DNA from: Corbicula japonica
Lineage: Eukaryota; Mollusca; Bivalvia; Venerida; Cyrenidae
Length of the DNA stretch: 64,000 nt
Assembly (NCBI GenBank): GCA_038501625.1
Contig: JAZAYU010000054.1
Coordinates: 372,001-436,000, forward strand
Direction: 5' to 3'
Shown here: one piece after another, positions 1-9,539 of the stretch
Layout: every line of letters starts with the position of its first letter
Numbering within the stretch: position 1 is the stretch's first letter
Position numbers and translations under genes: made by a program
The notes under the pieces: generated by a model
Told to the model about the DNA's origin: nothing
The model's database searches: none
Seen by the model: only the letters and a program-made list of their open reading frames with translations

Positions 1-170
1 CATCGTTTGATATGGAACGAAAGTGAACTGTTTGTTAGTGTTAATATTGACCCGTCGGCATGGGCATTATTATGCATTTCCAAAAACTGCCCTTGAACAG
101 ATATAAAACAAACCGAGTCTGCAATAATTTCATATTTGTCGTGTTAAATAGATTACTTGTAAGTTGTTTG
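1..170 (+). repeat. Short dispersed module (M1), copy 1
   Basis: This 170-bp segment recurs at 5391-5575 and 6778-6935 in the same orientation, and in more divergent form near 12556, 13125, 36290 and 55985. Shared landmarks are AACGAAAGTGAACTGTTTGT, TATGCATTTCCAAAAACTGC and a CATATTTGTCGTGT end. In the first three copies it lies just upstream of the tRNA-like family B repeat, so the two may be parts of one larger element. No coding capacity is seen. The left end is cut by the window edge. Confidence 0.75.
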
Positions 171-239
171 AAAAACGTTTGCATTATAATCATTCCAGAA
201 TTGTATTATTAATTAATACCACATAGATCTACATGTATA

Positions 240-905
240 TGTTTTTTTTCGCATAAGCTGTCTAAGCTTACTTTTGAAATAGTTTTTCGACCGATGAAAT
301 GTTGTAAATTAAACGTATTATGCAGCGGGAAAATCAAAAAGATACTTGGTTGTTAGTGGATGTTGTTTACGATTACCGTAACGATTTTATATTGTGCGTA
401 AGTATTTACCTGGCACTTACATGTTCGGGCATTTTCGTTTTTAAAAGCGATAATTATTTCGGAGAAAAAACAAACAAACATAAATTACGGTATAAATAAC
501 CAGTTAAGTCAATTTATGGCTTAAATACGACTTAATATGGAATATTCTAGGGTGTCAGATAAACACTTGCGTACAATACACAGTGTAAATCGACAGAGAA
601 GTGCAGATATTTCTAGTTCTTACTGGTTCCTTTCCAATCCTTTATACTGATGTGTTAATTTCAAGTCCAGGATCACATATACCTTTGGTGTAATGGTTAA
701 CATACTCGCCTCACAAGCGGAGGCCCCTGTTCAATACTTGGTAGGACACTTTTTTGAAGTTAATTAAAGTAAAAGTTGGTATATTTCGCTCTATTAACAA
801 GTTGTTATTATTTATATTTATTATATATTTAAAACATTTATTCATCTTGAGTTTTAACTCTACAAGAGGTATTTTATTAAAAGTGAATAAATGTAGATCA
901 AGATA
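240..905 (+). repeat. tRNA-like composite repeat (family B), copy 1
   Basis: The copy begins at a TTTTTTCG(C/G)...AGCTGTCTAAGCT end and runs through a tRNA-like core at about 681-747 to a segment with TACAAGAGGTATTTTATT. It is the reverse complement, with divergence, of the copies at 20813-21598 and 47027-47815. Family B is about 790 bp long with the tRNA-like part in the middle, unlike a standard SINE whose tRNA head is at the 5' end. I cannot assign it to a named superfamily. Confidence 0.8.
681..747 (+). pseudogene. tRNA-like core of family B
   Basis: An A-box-like GGTGTAATGGTTAACA is followed by an anticodon arm with loop CTCACAA (anticodon CAC if read as tRNA) and a degraded B box (CTGTTCAATAC). 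The two acceptor strands do not pair. It is a tRNA-derived repeat core, not a working tRNA gene. Confidence 0.7.
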
Positions 906-1010
906 AAAAACAACAAATCAAACTGTATAAGTCAGACATTCCCTGATAAACTTGAAAAAACTTACATAAGTGGTAGCTGATTTCTGGTCAAAATGACGAT
1001 TTGTCACTCA
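906..1010 (+). repeat. Repeat tail shared with 7262-7365
   Basis: The stretch with ACAACAAATCAAACT, AAGTCAGACATTCCC and GCTGATTTCTGGTCA recurs at 7262-7365. Both follow family B sequence, so this is probably another piece of the same larger repeat. Confidence 0.65.
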
Positions 1011-1423
1011 TAATATACAGTATAAAATGAATAATGAGTATTTACGTTCCCTGGCATTTTAAACACGACTAAATAATGAGCCACTTAACTCGATTTACAT
1101 ACAAACAGACAAGAGTAATAATGACTGATACAAGCATAGCCATTGACTCTGACCTAGTGCGTCACGTGTCTCACTTTCTTAATGGGAAGCTAATCAATAC
1201 AAACACATTCAATAAACGAAGTAAAGAAACATCAAACAAACTCGAAGGCAATGAAACACTTTACCGATAGCAATTCTGAAAGTGAGTTCATTCTATGGCA
1301 CTTCGATCATCATCTTAAAGGAAGACTTGATGGCATGGCCAATTCTCTTCCTATAAAGGAACTCGAGAAAGTTGTGGTCCCGGACTCTCCACGTCGTCCC
1401 AACGCGCGGTCGACACAACCCAG

Positions 1424-1570
1424 GGCATCAATCGTTCTACAGCTGATGCCATATTTATATTACATAGTATTATTCAAAATTTTAAAGCGAAAAAGCTCAA
1501 ACTATGGTGTACTTTAATCGACTTTTAGAGGGCTTTTGAAACCAACCGTGATAAAAGATGCATTATGGGT
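1424..1570 (+). pseudogene. LINE reverse transcriptase fragment, N-terminal part of domain
   Basis: One frame reads NRSTADAIFILHSIIQ, then KKLKLWCTLIDF, a stop codon, and RAFET. This matches the early reverse transcriptase blocks of non-LTR retrotransposons: the NRSTxDAIF block followed by an (I/V)DFxxAFD block, whose first Asp is catalytic. The in-frame TAG just after LIDF and the loss of frame on either side show it is dead. It is in the same orientation as the fragments at 2657 and 3064 and is probably the same insertion, split by about 1.1 kb of later sequence. Confidence 0.75.
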
Positions 1571-1752
1571 AAATTGACTGACCGTTCCAAAGCAGTAACC
1601 CCTCGGGTTCTTATTTTTGTTAATTGTTAGTGGTGTCTTTTTTGAAACTGATCATTTTATTAACCATGCTCTCTCCCTCTCTCTTCATCTTGACTGTGTG
1701 GGGAGGCTGTTTTTTCTGAATGTGGCGATTCCTGATATGCATATTTCACATC
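1571..1752 (+). repeat. Family A 3'-end copy
   Basis: A truncated copy of the retroelement tail seen in full at 24994-25600. It begins at CTGACCGTTCCAAAG and ends at the family's common terminus, CCTGATATGCATATTTCAC. It abuts the reverse transcriptase relic directly, which suggests insertion into that relic. Confidence 0.8.
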
Positions 1753-1981
1753 ACTTTCAAATACATTCATTATTTCATTTGTTACACCATTCAACAAAAG
1801 TGAATTACAAATTCCTTTCTGTTATGGTGGTATATATAATAAGCGTTCATCTTGAATACATTGCTTCAAAACATCTGTAAATAAAAGGCATGTTAAACAA
1901 TTACCAAATATTTAAGGCAATGGTAAATTTATTTTACTATACAAACTAATGTAAGCAGTATCCAACAGCATTTCAGTGCCT

Positions 1982-2102
1982 AAGGTTATAAAGCTGAGCA
2001 TGGAAACCAGTCTCAAATCTCAAGCATCTGAATGGCTGAAATGGCGACCAGATCAGATGTTTGAGATTTGAGACTGGTTTCCAATCTCAGCTTTATAACC
2101 TT
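1982..2102. repeat. Hairpin-forming inverted repeat
   Basis: Arms at 1982-2031 and 2053-2102 (50 bp each, about 47 matching by eye) surround a 21-bp loop. The inner arm contains CAGTCTCAAATCTCAAGCAT. A related hairpin lies at 54240-54357. This looks like a small palindromic non-autonomous element. Confidence 0.85.
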
Positions 2103-2585
2103 CAGGCCAGGTAATATTGTTTTAACAAAATGACATGACCCTTATTCCTTCAGGATACAGCACTTTTAAATATTTCTCATTCCGTGCTGATATGTTTTAA
2201 CAATTTAGTTCCTAATTCACAGAAATTTTGATCGGTAATTTAATAGGACAAGTTGTTGGATCATGAGAATATCTTCTTAAATAACAACAGAAGTATTAGG
2301 AAGTTGAAGTATTTTTTTACAATATGAAAACATTAACAACATTGTTTGTTCCAAGTAATGAAAAGAAAGAAAAATTATTAAAGAGCTATTTGCCCTAATT
2401 AACAATTTACAGTGCACATAATACACATTTCAATTTAAACACGTAATCCATTTACAGCTTCGTATCCGATACAAATTATTTCACTAGCTTATGGAATTGA
2501 ATCATCTGAAAGTTCCTCGAGTTCATTGCAATACTGTACATTGTACTTACAACCATGATTTGAGGTTACAGCTTTAGATGAACAT

Positions 2586-2653
2586 CTTCTTCTTGACTGT
2601 GTGGGGAGGTTGTTTTTTCTGAATGTGGCGAATCCTGATATGCATATTTCACC
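2586..2653 (+). repeat. Family A 3'-end fragment
   Basis: These last 68 bp of family A (CTTGACTGTGTGGGGAGG to the ATGCATATTTCAC end) are nearly identical to 1684-1751. Reverse transcriptase coding sequence resumes immediately after it, so 1571-2653 is bounded on both sides by the same repeat terminus. Confidence 0.75.
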
Positions 2654-2656
2654 TTT

Positions 2657-2835
2657 GTATAAGCTGTAAAATGATCAACATGATTATATCAATCTATAAA
2701 ACTGTTAAAGCATGTATTAAGCTAGGATCTACCATGAAAATGTCTGAGTTTTTCGATACAACACTGCGAGTAAAACAAGGTGATCCTTTATCTCCCCCTT
2801 TATTTATTTTATTTGTAAATGATAAATGCAAATGA
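2657..2835 (+). pseudogene. LINE reverse transcriptase fragment, middle of domain
   Basis: The translation contains KMINMIISIYKTVKACIKLG, then SEFFDTTLRVKQGDPLSP and LFILFVND. The G(V)xQGxPLSPxLFxLFVND block is diagnostic of non-LTR reverse transcriptases. Coding is lost after the VND block, and the expected next segment appears only at 3064 after about 230 bp of unrecognisable sequence. It is a relic, co-oriented with 1424-1570. Confidence 0.85.
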
Positions 2836-3063
2836 TTTGAATGTGTTTTCTATGTATTTGATCCTATTTAGTTTAAACAATATTTATTTACCATATAGCA
2901 TGTTACAAGTACATAAACGTATATAATCACAATAAGGTATGAGAATCTGGAAACAAGTTTCCGAAGGAATCTTATGTTAATCTATTTTCTCGGTTAGAAA
3001 AATACAGGCGGTTACATACATTTAATGTTCAAGATATGAAAATGAAGCGTAAAATTTGAAAAT

Positions 3064-3355
3064 CGAATCCTATTTGCAGATGAAATTGTTCTTTTTACCA
3101 ACGACCAAGTCTACAAAGTCAACTTGATAACTTATATTTGTATTCAGAAAAATGGTGATTAAGGATCAACGTAAATAAAACAAAAGTTTGCGTATTCGAA
3201 AAGAGAAGAAATAGGAACACGATTTATAATGACGTCTTTATTAATAGTGAAAAAGTTTAGACGGTAGACACCTTCATATATGTGGGCATGAAATTTTATT
3301 ATTTCGGGTAACTTATGCAGTGACACTCTATCAGAGCAAGCCTTAACGCTCTAAC
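3064..3355 (+). pseudogene. LINE reverse transcriptase fragment with catalytic box
   Basis: One frame reads RILFADEIVLFTNDQ, SLQSQLDNLYLYSEKW, stop, LRINVNKTKVCVFEKRR and later TFIYVGMKF. This is the FADD catalytic block, here altered to FADE, followed by the KWxLxVNxxKTK block typical of LINE reverse transcriptases. Several in-frame stops (one in place of the residue after KW) and the D-to-E change show an inactive copy. The sequence 3' of about 3355 no longer aligns by eye. Confidence 0.85.
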
Positions 3356-3990
3356 TTTTTGCTATATATATAAAACAACATGAAATACAGCAAGTACATA
3401 AATTTACAAACATAACATATACATTAAAAATGACAAAATCACAGAAAAGGACACAAGTAATATTTTAATTATGAAACATCAAGATTTCTCAGTGCATCAG
3501 AACGTAGTACAAAATTATCCCGTAAGTAATTACATAGTTTAAATTGTACTGTGACATATTGTGAGGCCATAATCATAATCAATTTAGTTACAGTTGACAA
3601 TGCAGTAAGACCGATTTTTTATATCAATATATTTTGAACAACAGAGCAGGAAATGGTATAATCTGATTCGACTAAGTTTTGTGGACAAGCCTTGCATAAT
3701 CTTTGATTCCTATCAATACTTTTATATCTTCCAGTTTCTATCTTTAAAGAGTGTGAGCATAATCAGCATAATCTGATTTGGGTTAGTTACCATTGAAAGA
3801 AGACGCATACCGAAACTATTTACAGTTTTATCACACTTTCTGCGTGCGGGTCATTGTTTATTTTGAGACTCATCTAATGGCAAATCAACATAATGGTCAA
3901 GGTTTATCCTCGATCAAACCGAGGCTTTCACCTGTCCTAGAATTCAGATCACCTGTTAATTAAACCTCGCTTAAGTTGGAAAATCGAATA

Positions 3991-4645
3991 CCGTATAGCG
4001 GGTTATTTCTGCGGGTGCCAAATTTCTGCGTTTCTGCGGTCTTTGGATGAAATCGCAGAAATAAATCCAGCAGAAAAAAGACACCAGTAGAAATTTAAAT
4101 CGCAAAATATTATCTCATTTTCAAGCGAAAATCACTGAAGTTGCCATGTCCGAGATAATCCGTTTCACAATACAGACAGTGTAAAATAACAACGATCAAT
4201 TACCGAAAATTGTTTTCGTATAGGCAAAGTATAAACGCGACATTTGCTCAAACATTGCTCAAACATTCAATTTAATTGAATAGTTGTTTGAGAGTTGTTT
4301 GTCATCGGTAAATAATATCTTTGTAAATTTTTGATGAAATAAATCAAGTAATAGGAATTGACCCATGAATAAAAATATTGAATAATATGCAGTTTGTATA
4401 TTATTTCACAAGTAACAGTAACAGAGACAGTAATTATCTGTATACCGCACCCAGATGATTTTCTCCCTAAGTATGCTTATATCACAATCGTGTTATTCTT
4501 ACGAAACTTTACCCAATATGAACCGCAGAAATTTATCCTTCAAGGGAACCGAAAACGCAAAAATAAAACACGCAGAAATTTTTGCATCCATTTTTTTAGG
4601 GCAAAACGCAGAAATTTATGACCGCAGAAATAACCCGCTATACGG
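3991..4645. mobile_element. TIR element with TA flanks
   Basis: The ends are perfect inverted repeats starting CCGTATAGCGGGTTATTTCT (24 bp perfect, then similar sequence rich in TTTCTGCG). Each is flanked by TA (3989-3990 and 4646-4647), consistent with a TA target duplication. The length is 655 bp with no transposase. The internal sequence repeats the motif CGCAGAAAT. It is a non-autonomous DNA transposon; the TA target suggests the Tc1/mariner group, but that is not proven. Confidence 0.8.
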
Positions 4646-4647
4646 TA

Positions 4648-5390
4648 ATATCATTGTTGAATTGATAAAAAAGTCAATATCGAACAAAACAGAGTGTTCA
4701 TCACTGCGTATTTATTGTTCTCCCTTGCGAGAATAAGTGATGACACAAGCAGTTTCCTTCTGTCACGAATTATTTCTGGGTACTGTTCCCTAACGCCGTG
4801 ATTAGATGTGTTTTTAACTTATCAAAACTCAATTGCCTAACAAGGTCGTTGTCCGATGAATTGTGAAATTTAACTACAATTGGTCGCTTTTTACCCGGTT
4901 GATAGCCACCTATGTGATGCGCTTTATCAAATTGAACTTGGATGTCGTAACATAAATTTCAACTGTTTCCCTGCAAAATGTATGGATTATTTCTGTACAG
5001 TTTTCGGATTTTCTCAGCTCGGGAGTGATACCTTCCTCAAAAATCATAAAAGAGCAAGTTGTCCCTCATAAACCTGGTTTGTAAATCGATGAGGTCTTCC
5101 GCTAAGAGGTCATTCTCAGTTTTCGTCTGATAGAACCTGTTTACTGGCACGCTCTTCAAGGACAGCCTTTTCAATGGATAATTGTTGAATTGGACTATTT
5201 GGTTAATTTAAACCTGTCCTGCCAGCTTTAAAATTAAAACAGCACCAAGTAAATTGATTTTGTTAACTCATCTCTACATGCAAACGCATGTTAACATATC
5301 GTATGTTTTGGCAAAAACGACGTTGACATAATGGACTTTATTAGCAGATGTGCCCTAAATATGAAAATCGAAAATCGAAGGTTCCATGTT
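4648..5390. other. No gene recognised
   Basis: AT-rich sequence between two repeats. Open frames are short and match nothing I know; no clear repeat structure is seen. Confidence 0.5.
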
Positions 5391-5575
5391 CGGCGCCATA
5401 TAAACACCATCGTTTGGTATGAAACGAAAGTGAACTGTTTGTTAGTGTAAATATTGATCCGGGGCTAGGCGGCGTGGGCATTAATATGCATTTCCAAAAA
5501 CTGCTCCCGAACAGACATAAATCAAACCGAGCCTGAAATATTTTCATATTTGTCGTGTAAAATGGATTACAAAGT
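5391..5575 (+). repeat. M1 module, copy 2
   Basis: It closely matches 1-170, including AACGAAAGTGAACTGTTTGT and TGCATTTCCAAAAACTGC. The sequence downstream to about 5642 matches 6935-6990, after which a 479-bp insertion interrupts the parallel. Confidence 0.75.
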
Positions 5576-5642
5576 ACTCTTTTTATTTATTTGAGTTTAT
5601 ATCTTAGTACACAGAACAAATCACGACATGTAACTCTAGTTA

Positions 5643-6121
5643 AGCCAGAGAAAAAAAAATAGATTCTCATCAGGATTTTGGTAAAAAAGGGGCGGGTGAA
5701 CACTTTTTATTTTTTATTTACGAAATACCCGAGAACAGAAGTAAAAACTAACTCAAAATTTTGAGAAAATGGCATTAAAAGTTACCAGAACATTTGGTGT
5801 AGAATATTTGTCCATCTTTTCAATTTCTTCTAAAAAATCATGATAACAACTTACAAAAGTAGCAGGTTGGTGCTTATTCTTGCTTGAAATGCCATACCAG
5901 TCTTTAATAGTGACACAATCACCTTCGGTAAGCCTTGAAATGATGAACATTTTATTTTATTATTGAAGGCCATGTTTTTTTTCATATCTGGGATGGTCTA
6001 AAACCGGTTCTGTCCGGAACAGAATATGTTCCGATTTTTTATCAATAATGTTTTTGGGGGCGGGTGGTTTTGGACAGGGGCGGACGGGGATGAGAATCTC
6101 AAACATTTTTTTTCCTTTGCC
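5643..6121. mobile_element. PIF/Harbinger-like non-autonomous element with TTA duplication
   Basis: Inserted in the linker between M1 and family B. The related linker at 6980-7005 reads CTCTAG-TTA-GTTGTG without it; here TTA occurs on both sides (5640-5642 and 6122-6124). The ends are imperfect inverted repeats: AGCCAGAGAAAAAAAAAT...GATTCTCATC on the left, and on the right, read on the minus strand, GGCAAAGGAAAAAAAATG...GATTCTCATC. A 3-bp TTA target and GGC-type tips fit PIF/Harbinger. One 65-codon minus-strand frame inside (5753-5950) is not recognisable as transposase. Confidence 0.75.
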
Positions 6122-6184
6122 TTAGTTGTGAGGAAACCGTTTGCATTATAATTATTCCAGAACTGTATTGATTATTGCCACATA

Positions 6185-6775
6185 TTTTCTTCTTTTTTCG
6201 GCGCTAGCTGTCTAAGCTCACTTTTGAAATAGTTTTTCGACCAATGATATGTTGTAAATTAAACGTATTATGCAGCGGGAAAATCAGAAAGATTAGTTCG
6301 ATTGATTGTTTGTGGGTGTTGTGTACGATTACTGTAACGATTTTATATTGTGCGTAGGTATTTACCTGGCACTTTCATGTTCGGGCATTTTCGTTTTTAA
6401 AAGCGATTATTATATCGGAGAAAAACATATTTACGGTATAAATAACCAGTTAAGTCAATTAATGGCTTTAATGCGACTTTATATGGAATATTCGTGTGTG
6501 TAAGGTAAACACTTCCGTAAAATACACAATGCAATACGACAGAGAAGTGCAAATCTTTCTAGTTCTTACTGGTTCCTTTCTAGTTCCTTTATACTGATTG
6601 TTAATTTCAAGTCCAGTATCACATATACCTTTGGTGTTATGGTTAACATAATCGCCTCACAAGCGGAGGCACGTGTTCAATACTCGGGGTGGGACACGTT
6701 TTTTAAAGTTAATTTACGTAACAATTGTTTGATTTCGCTCTTGTAACAAGTTGTTATTATTTATATTTATTATAT
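6185..6775 (+). repeat. Family B, copy 2
   Basis: It begins at TTTTTTCGGCGCTAGCTGTC, matches copy 1 (240-905) throughout and includes a tRNA-like core near 6627-6693. It is broken off before the distal end, where a third M1 module follows. Confidence 0.75.
6627..6693 (+). pseudogene. tRNA-like core of family B
   Basis: It contains GGTGTTATGGTTAACATAAT, an anticodon arm with loop CTCACAA, and a B-box relic GTGTTCAATACTC. The D arm has drifted and no acceptor pairing is visible. Confidence 0.6.
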
Positions 6776-6777
6776 TT

Positions 6778-6935
6778 GGCATATAACGAAAGTGAACTGT
6801 TTGTAAGCGTAATATTGACCCGGGGCTAGGCGGCGTGGGAATTAATATGCATTTCCAAAAACTGCTCCAGAACTGACATAAATCAAACCGAGCCTGAAAT
6901 ATTTTCATATTTGTCGTGTTAAATGGATTGCAGAG
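6778..6935 (+). repeat. M1 module, copy 3
   Basis: It matches 5405-5575 with few differences, including GGGGCTAGGCGGCGTGGG. It continues into an uninterrupted linker that serves as the empty site for the 5643-6121 insertion. Confidence 0.75.
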
Positions 6936-7059
6936 TACTCTTTTTATCTATTTTAGTATATATCTTAATAAACAGAACAAATCATGTAACTCTAGTTAGT
7001 TGTGAGGAAACCGTTTGCACTAAAATCATTCCAGAACTGTATTAATTATTGTCACATAG

Positions 7060-7215
7060 TTTTTTTCTTTTTTCGGCGTTAGCTGTCTAAGCTCACTTTT
7101 GAAATAGTTTTTCGACCAATGAAATGTTGTAAATTAAACTTATTATGCAGCGGGAAAATCAGAAAGATTAGTTCGATTGGTTGTTAGCGGGTGTTGTTTA
7201 CGATTACCGTAACGA
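7060..7215 (+). repeat. Family B, truncated copy 3
   Basis: It starts at TTTTTTCGGCGTTAGCTGTC and stops after GATTACCGTAACGATTTA, before the tRNA-like core. It is followed after about 45 bp by the shared tail at 7262. Confidence 0.75.
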
Positions 7216-7261
7216 TTTACCGGTATATAAAAATTTTCTGCCGACTATATTCGTTTAACGC

Positions 7262-7365
7262 GTGATGAAAAACAACAAATCAAACTATATAAGTCAGACA
7301 TTCCCAGTTAGACTTGAAATTACAGAAATGATTAGCTGATTTCTGGTCAGAATGACGATTTATGG
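7262..7365 (+). repeat. Repeat tail shared with 906-1010
   Basis: It shares ACAACAAATCAAACT, AAGTCAGACATTCCC and GCTGATTTCTGGTCA with the first copy. Confidence 0.6.
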
Positions 7366-7412
7366 TTATAAAGTCTTAATATACTTACATCTTTTGAATG
7401 CAAACGCAATTA

Positions 7413-7541
7413 TACTGAACCAAAATGAAAACCTGACAAAATAACAAGGGAAACACCTAGTCATTAATGATGCCAGTGAATGCAAATATCTGGAGGAATG
7501 TGATGACTAATGTGTTTATCTTGGAATTTTTCGGTTCAGTA
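7413..7541. repeat. Short TIR pair, possible small MITE
   Basis: TACTGAACC with TA before it (7411) is mirrored by GGTTCAGTA followed by TA (7542-7543). The body is about 130 bp with no coding capacity. The inverted repeats are only about 12-15 bp, so this is tentative. Confidence 0.4.
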
Positions 7542-7781
7542 TATATCGATTTAAAAAAACGAAAAGTGAAAAAAAGTTATTTGGTTGCCAGAAATTAAGA
7601 GTTGGATTTTGTTCTGTATTTAATTCAAAGGGAGGTAATTTACAAGAAATGATTTTTAATTAATTGTATTTTATTTCTTTGCATCTGACTACTTTGAATA
7701 TTGTGTTTTTCCCCTTGTTGCTGATCTGTTTTTATACTGTTATCTCTTTCTACCGAACATCAAGATTATATTATTACAGCT

Positions 7782-8260
7782 TTTAACAACACCTCGAGGT
7801 ACCTTGATGATTTATTAAACATAGATAATAACCATTTTCCATCACTGGTTAATAAGATTTATCCTAAAGAACTACAGCTTAATAAAGTGAACACTTCAGA
7901 AAAGCAAGCAAACGTTCTTGATCTAAATCTGTCCATTGAAAATGGTTACATCGATACTAAAATATATGATAAAAGAGATGATTTTAATTTTAATATAGTA
8001 AATTTTCCGTTTTTAGACGGTGATGTTCCGCGTGCAACATCTTACGGGGTTTATATCTCACAGCTTGTTCGCTTTTCAAGAGCTTGCAACGATGTGAATG
8101 ATTTAAGAAGATAAAAGGCAATGTTAATTTCTCCCGCTTATTCGTAAAAACCATCTGTAAATTTAAAAAGAAAGGTTACCAACATGATATTTTACAGCCC
8201 TCTGCAGGCCTGGTGATTAACCCATCTACAGTTGATCATTATGCTTACCTCTTTCTTTAA
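7782..8260 (+). pseudogene. Reverse transcriptase C-terminal fragment (family A parent type)
   Basis: The first frame begins FNNTSRYLDDLLNIDN, the YxDD catalytic box of a reverse transcriptase. It continues with IYPKELQLNKVNTS, IYDKRDDFNFNIVNFPF and LDGDVPRATSYGVYISQL. From memory this C-terminal architecture belongs to an animal retroelement protein common in molluscs and cnidarians, possibly Penelope-like. A stop at 8112 and a frame change fuse it to KKKGYQHDILQ and GLVINPSTVDHYAYLF, normally about 85 residues further on, so a stretch of the C-terminal half is deleted. The final stop is at 8258. Not functional. Confidence 0.8.
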
Positions 8261-8437
8261 TTGCACGACGGCGGCAGGGGTTTAAGAGGTTATGAAGGTT
8301 TATTGGGAAATCTTTTTTTTCTTAAAAGAACCTAGAAGCTCGAATCGTTTCTTTTATCCCTGTCATCGGGTTCTTGCTGATTCTACTCCAGGAGCTCTGG
8401 TCTCGGTAAGATCATTGACTTTTGGCTTTACAATGTA
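8261..8437 (+). repeat. Family A 3' region following the reverse transcriptase
   Basis: This continues the retroelement past its coding end (TATCCCTGTCATCG, TCCAGGAGCTCTGGTCTCGG). It shows that the dispersed family A repeats are the 3' part of this reverse-transcriptase element. It breaks off at CTTTACAATG, where an inverted family A copy starts. Confidence 0.75.
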
Positions 8438-8442
8438 GAAAA

Positions 8443-8846
8443 AAGTAATATATGCATATCAGAAATCGCCACACTCACAAAACACAGCCTCCCCACGCAG
8501 CGAAAAAGAAGAGAGGAAGAGAGAGAGCATGTTTTATATAAGTATGTCAATTCAAATAGGCCGCCACAAACAATTAACGAAGAAGAGAACCTTCGGGGAT
8601 ACCGCCTTGGAACGGTCAGTGGCAAAACAAATTGCCACTGGGTGTTTAAACCAGGTTCTAGAGTGCACCAACCTCACACTTGCCCCAACAGGTTCTCGTA
8701 TCACAAAACAAGTACAAATTGTCTTGGTGAAATAACTTCAACCCACCCATCGGCTCAACAATGTTGCATGCAAAAGCACACAAACATATAAAACATAAGA
8801 AGCCAATAGCATTGCAAAGCCAAAGGGTGGGTACTCAATGATCTTA
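8443..8846 (-). repeat. Family A copy, minus strand
   Basis: Its 3' terminus (ATATGCATATCAGAAATCG) is at the left, preceded by A-rich sequence. It extends to GATCTTACCGAGACCAGAGC at the right. It abuts the plus-strand copy tail to tail. Confidence 0.8.
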
Positions 8847-9450
8847 CCGAGACCAGAGCAAAGCAACCAAAAAAAACGACATAACAACGAAAGGTTTGCA
8901 GCATACTGTTAATTTTCATCCAGCCTAAACGTGTAAATAGAACGGTGAACATAGAACTGTCCCTTAAGTCAAAAATACTCTCAATGATGTTGTTTTTTTT
9001 ATTCTGCTGGGACTGCAATCCAGGACCTTTTTTACACAGTTCATTCGATTTAATTACTAGAAATCTGTATAAATTGTATCAAATGCTTTATTATTCAAAC
9101 TTCAAAACCGTGATTTTAATTCACATATAGATATTAATGCAACCAATCATGCAAACACATGTTGTTCTGTAAAATTTGTCTTTCTGAACAGATTTGAAAT
9201 AAAACAAGAGCGTTTTTAATTGCCTATTGCATTTTGAATTAGAATTGTTATACCAAGAAGTAAAAGTAAATCATTACGTTCACTTTCTTCAATTTAAGGT
9301 TTGTTATGTCCTGTTGTTCCAATACCTTTATTATTAAAAGAAAAGGTTTCGGCGTTTGTTAGAGGAATAGCGTTATCATACTATATTTTGTTCTATAATG
9401 GTTAAATTTAATCGAAGGAACGTTTACAGGTCCGTGAATCATAAAGTATG
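8847..9450. other. No gene recognised
   Basis: AT-rich sequence without a recognisable protein, RNA gene or clear repeat. Confidence 0.5.
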
Positions 9451-9523
9451 AAATAGAACAACTACTTGAACCCTGGGCCTTCTGCGTGTGAAGCAGACGT
9501 GATAACCACTACACTACGAAACC
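9451..9523 (-). pseudogene. tRNA-Val-like sequence, 3' part decayed
   Basis: Read on the minus strand it has GGTTTCGTAGTGTAGTGGTT, then an anticodon stem TCTGC/GCAGA around loop TTCACAC (anticodon CAC, Val). The T arm loses its second strand and the acceptor stem cannot form. It faces away from the plus-strand tRNA-Val at 10083, with a LINE fragment between them. Confidence 0.75.
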
Positions 9524-9539
9524 GTGATGAATTTCTTCC

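Noticed and set aside
1571..2653. LTR retrotransposon with the two family A tails as LTRs
   Set aside because: The tails differ in length, the same end occurs alone in many truncated copies, and no TG...CA ends or LTR-element coding sequence lie between.
5753..5950. 65-codon minus-strand frame inside the TTA-flanked insertion, possibly transposase
   Set aside because: No DDE or DNA-binding motif could be seen; too short to support.
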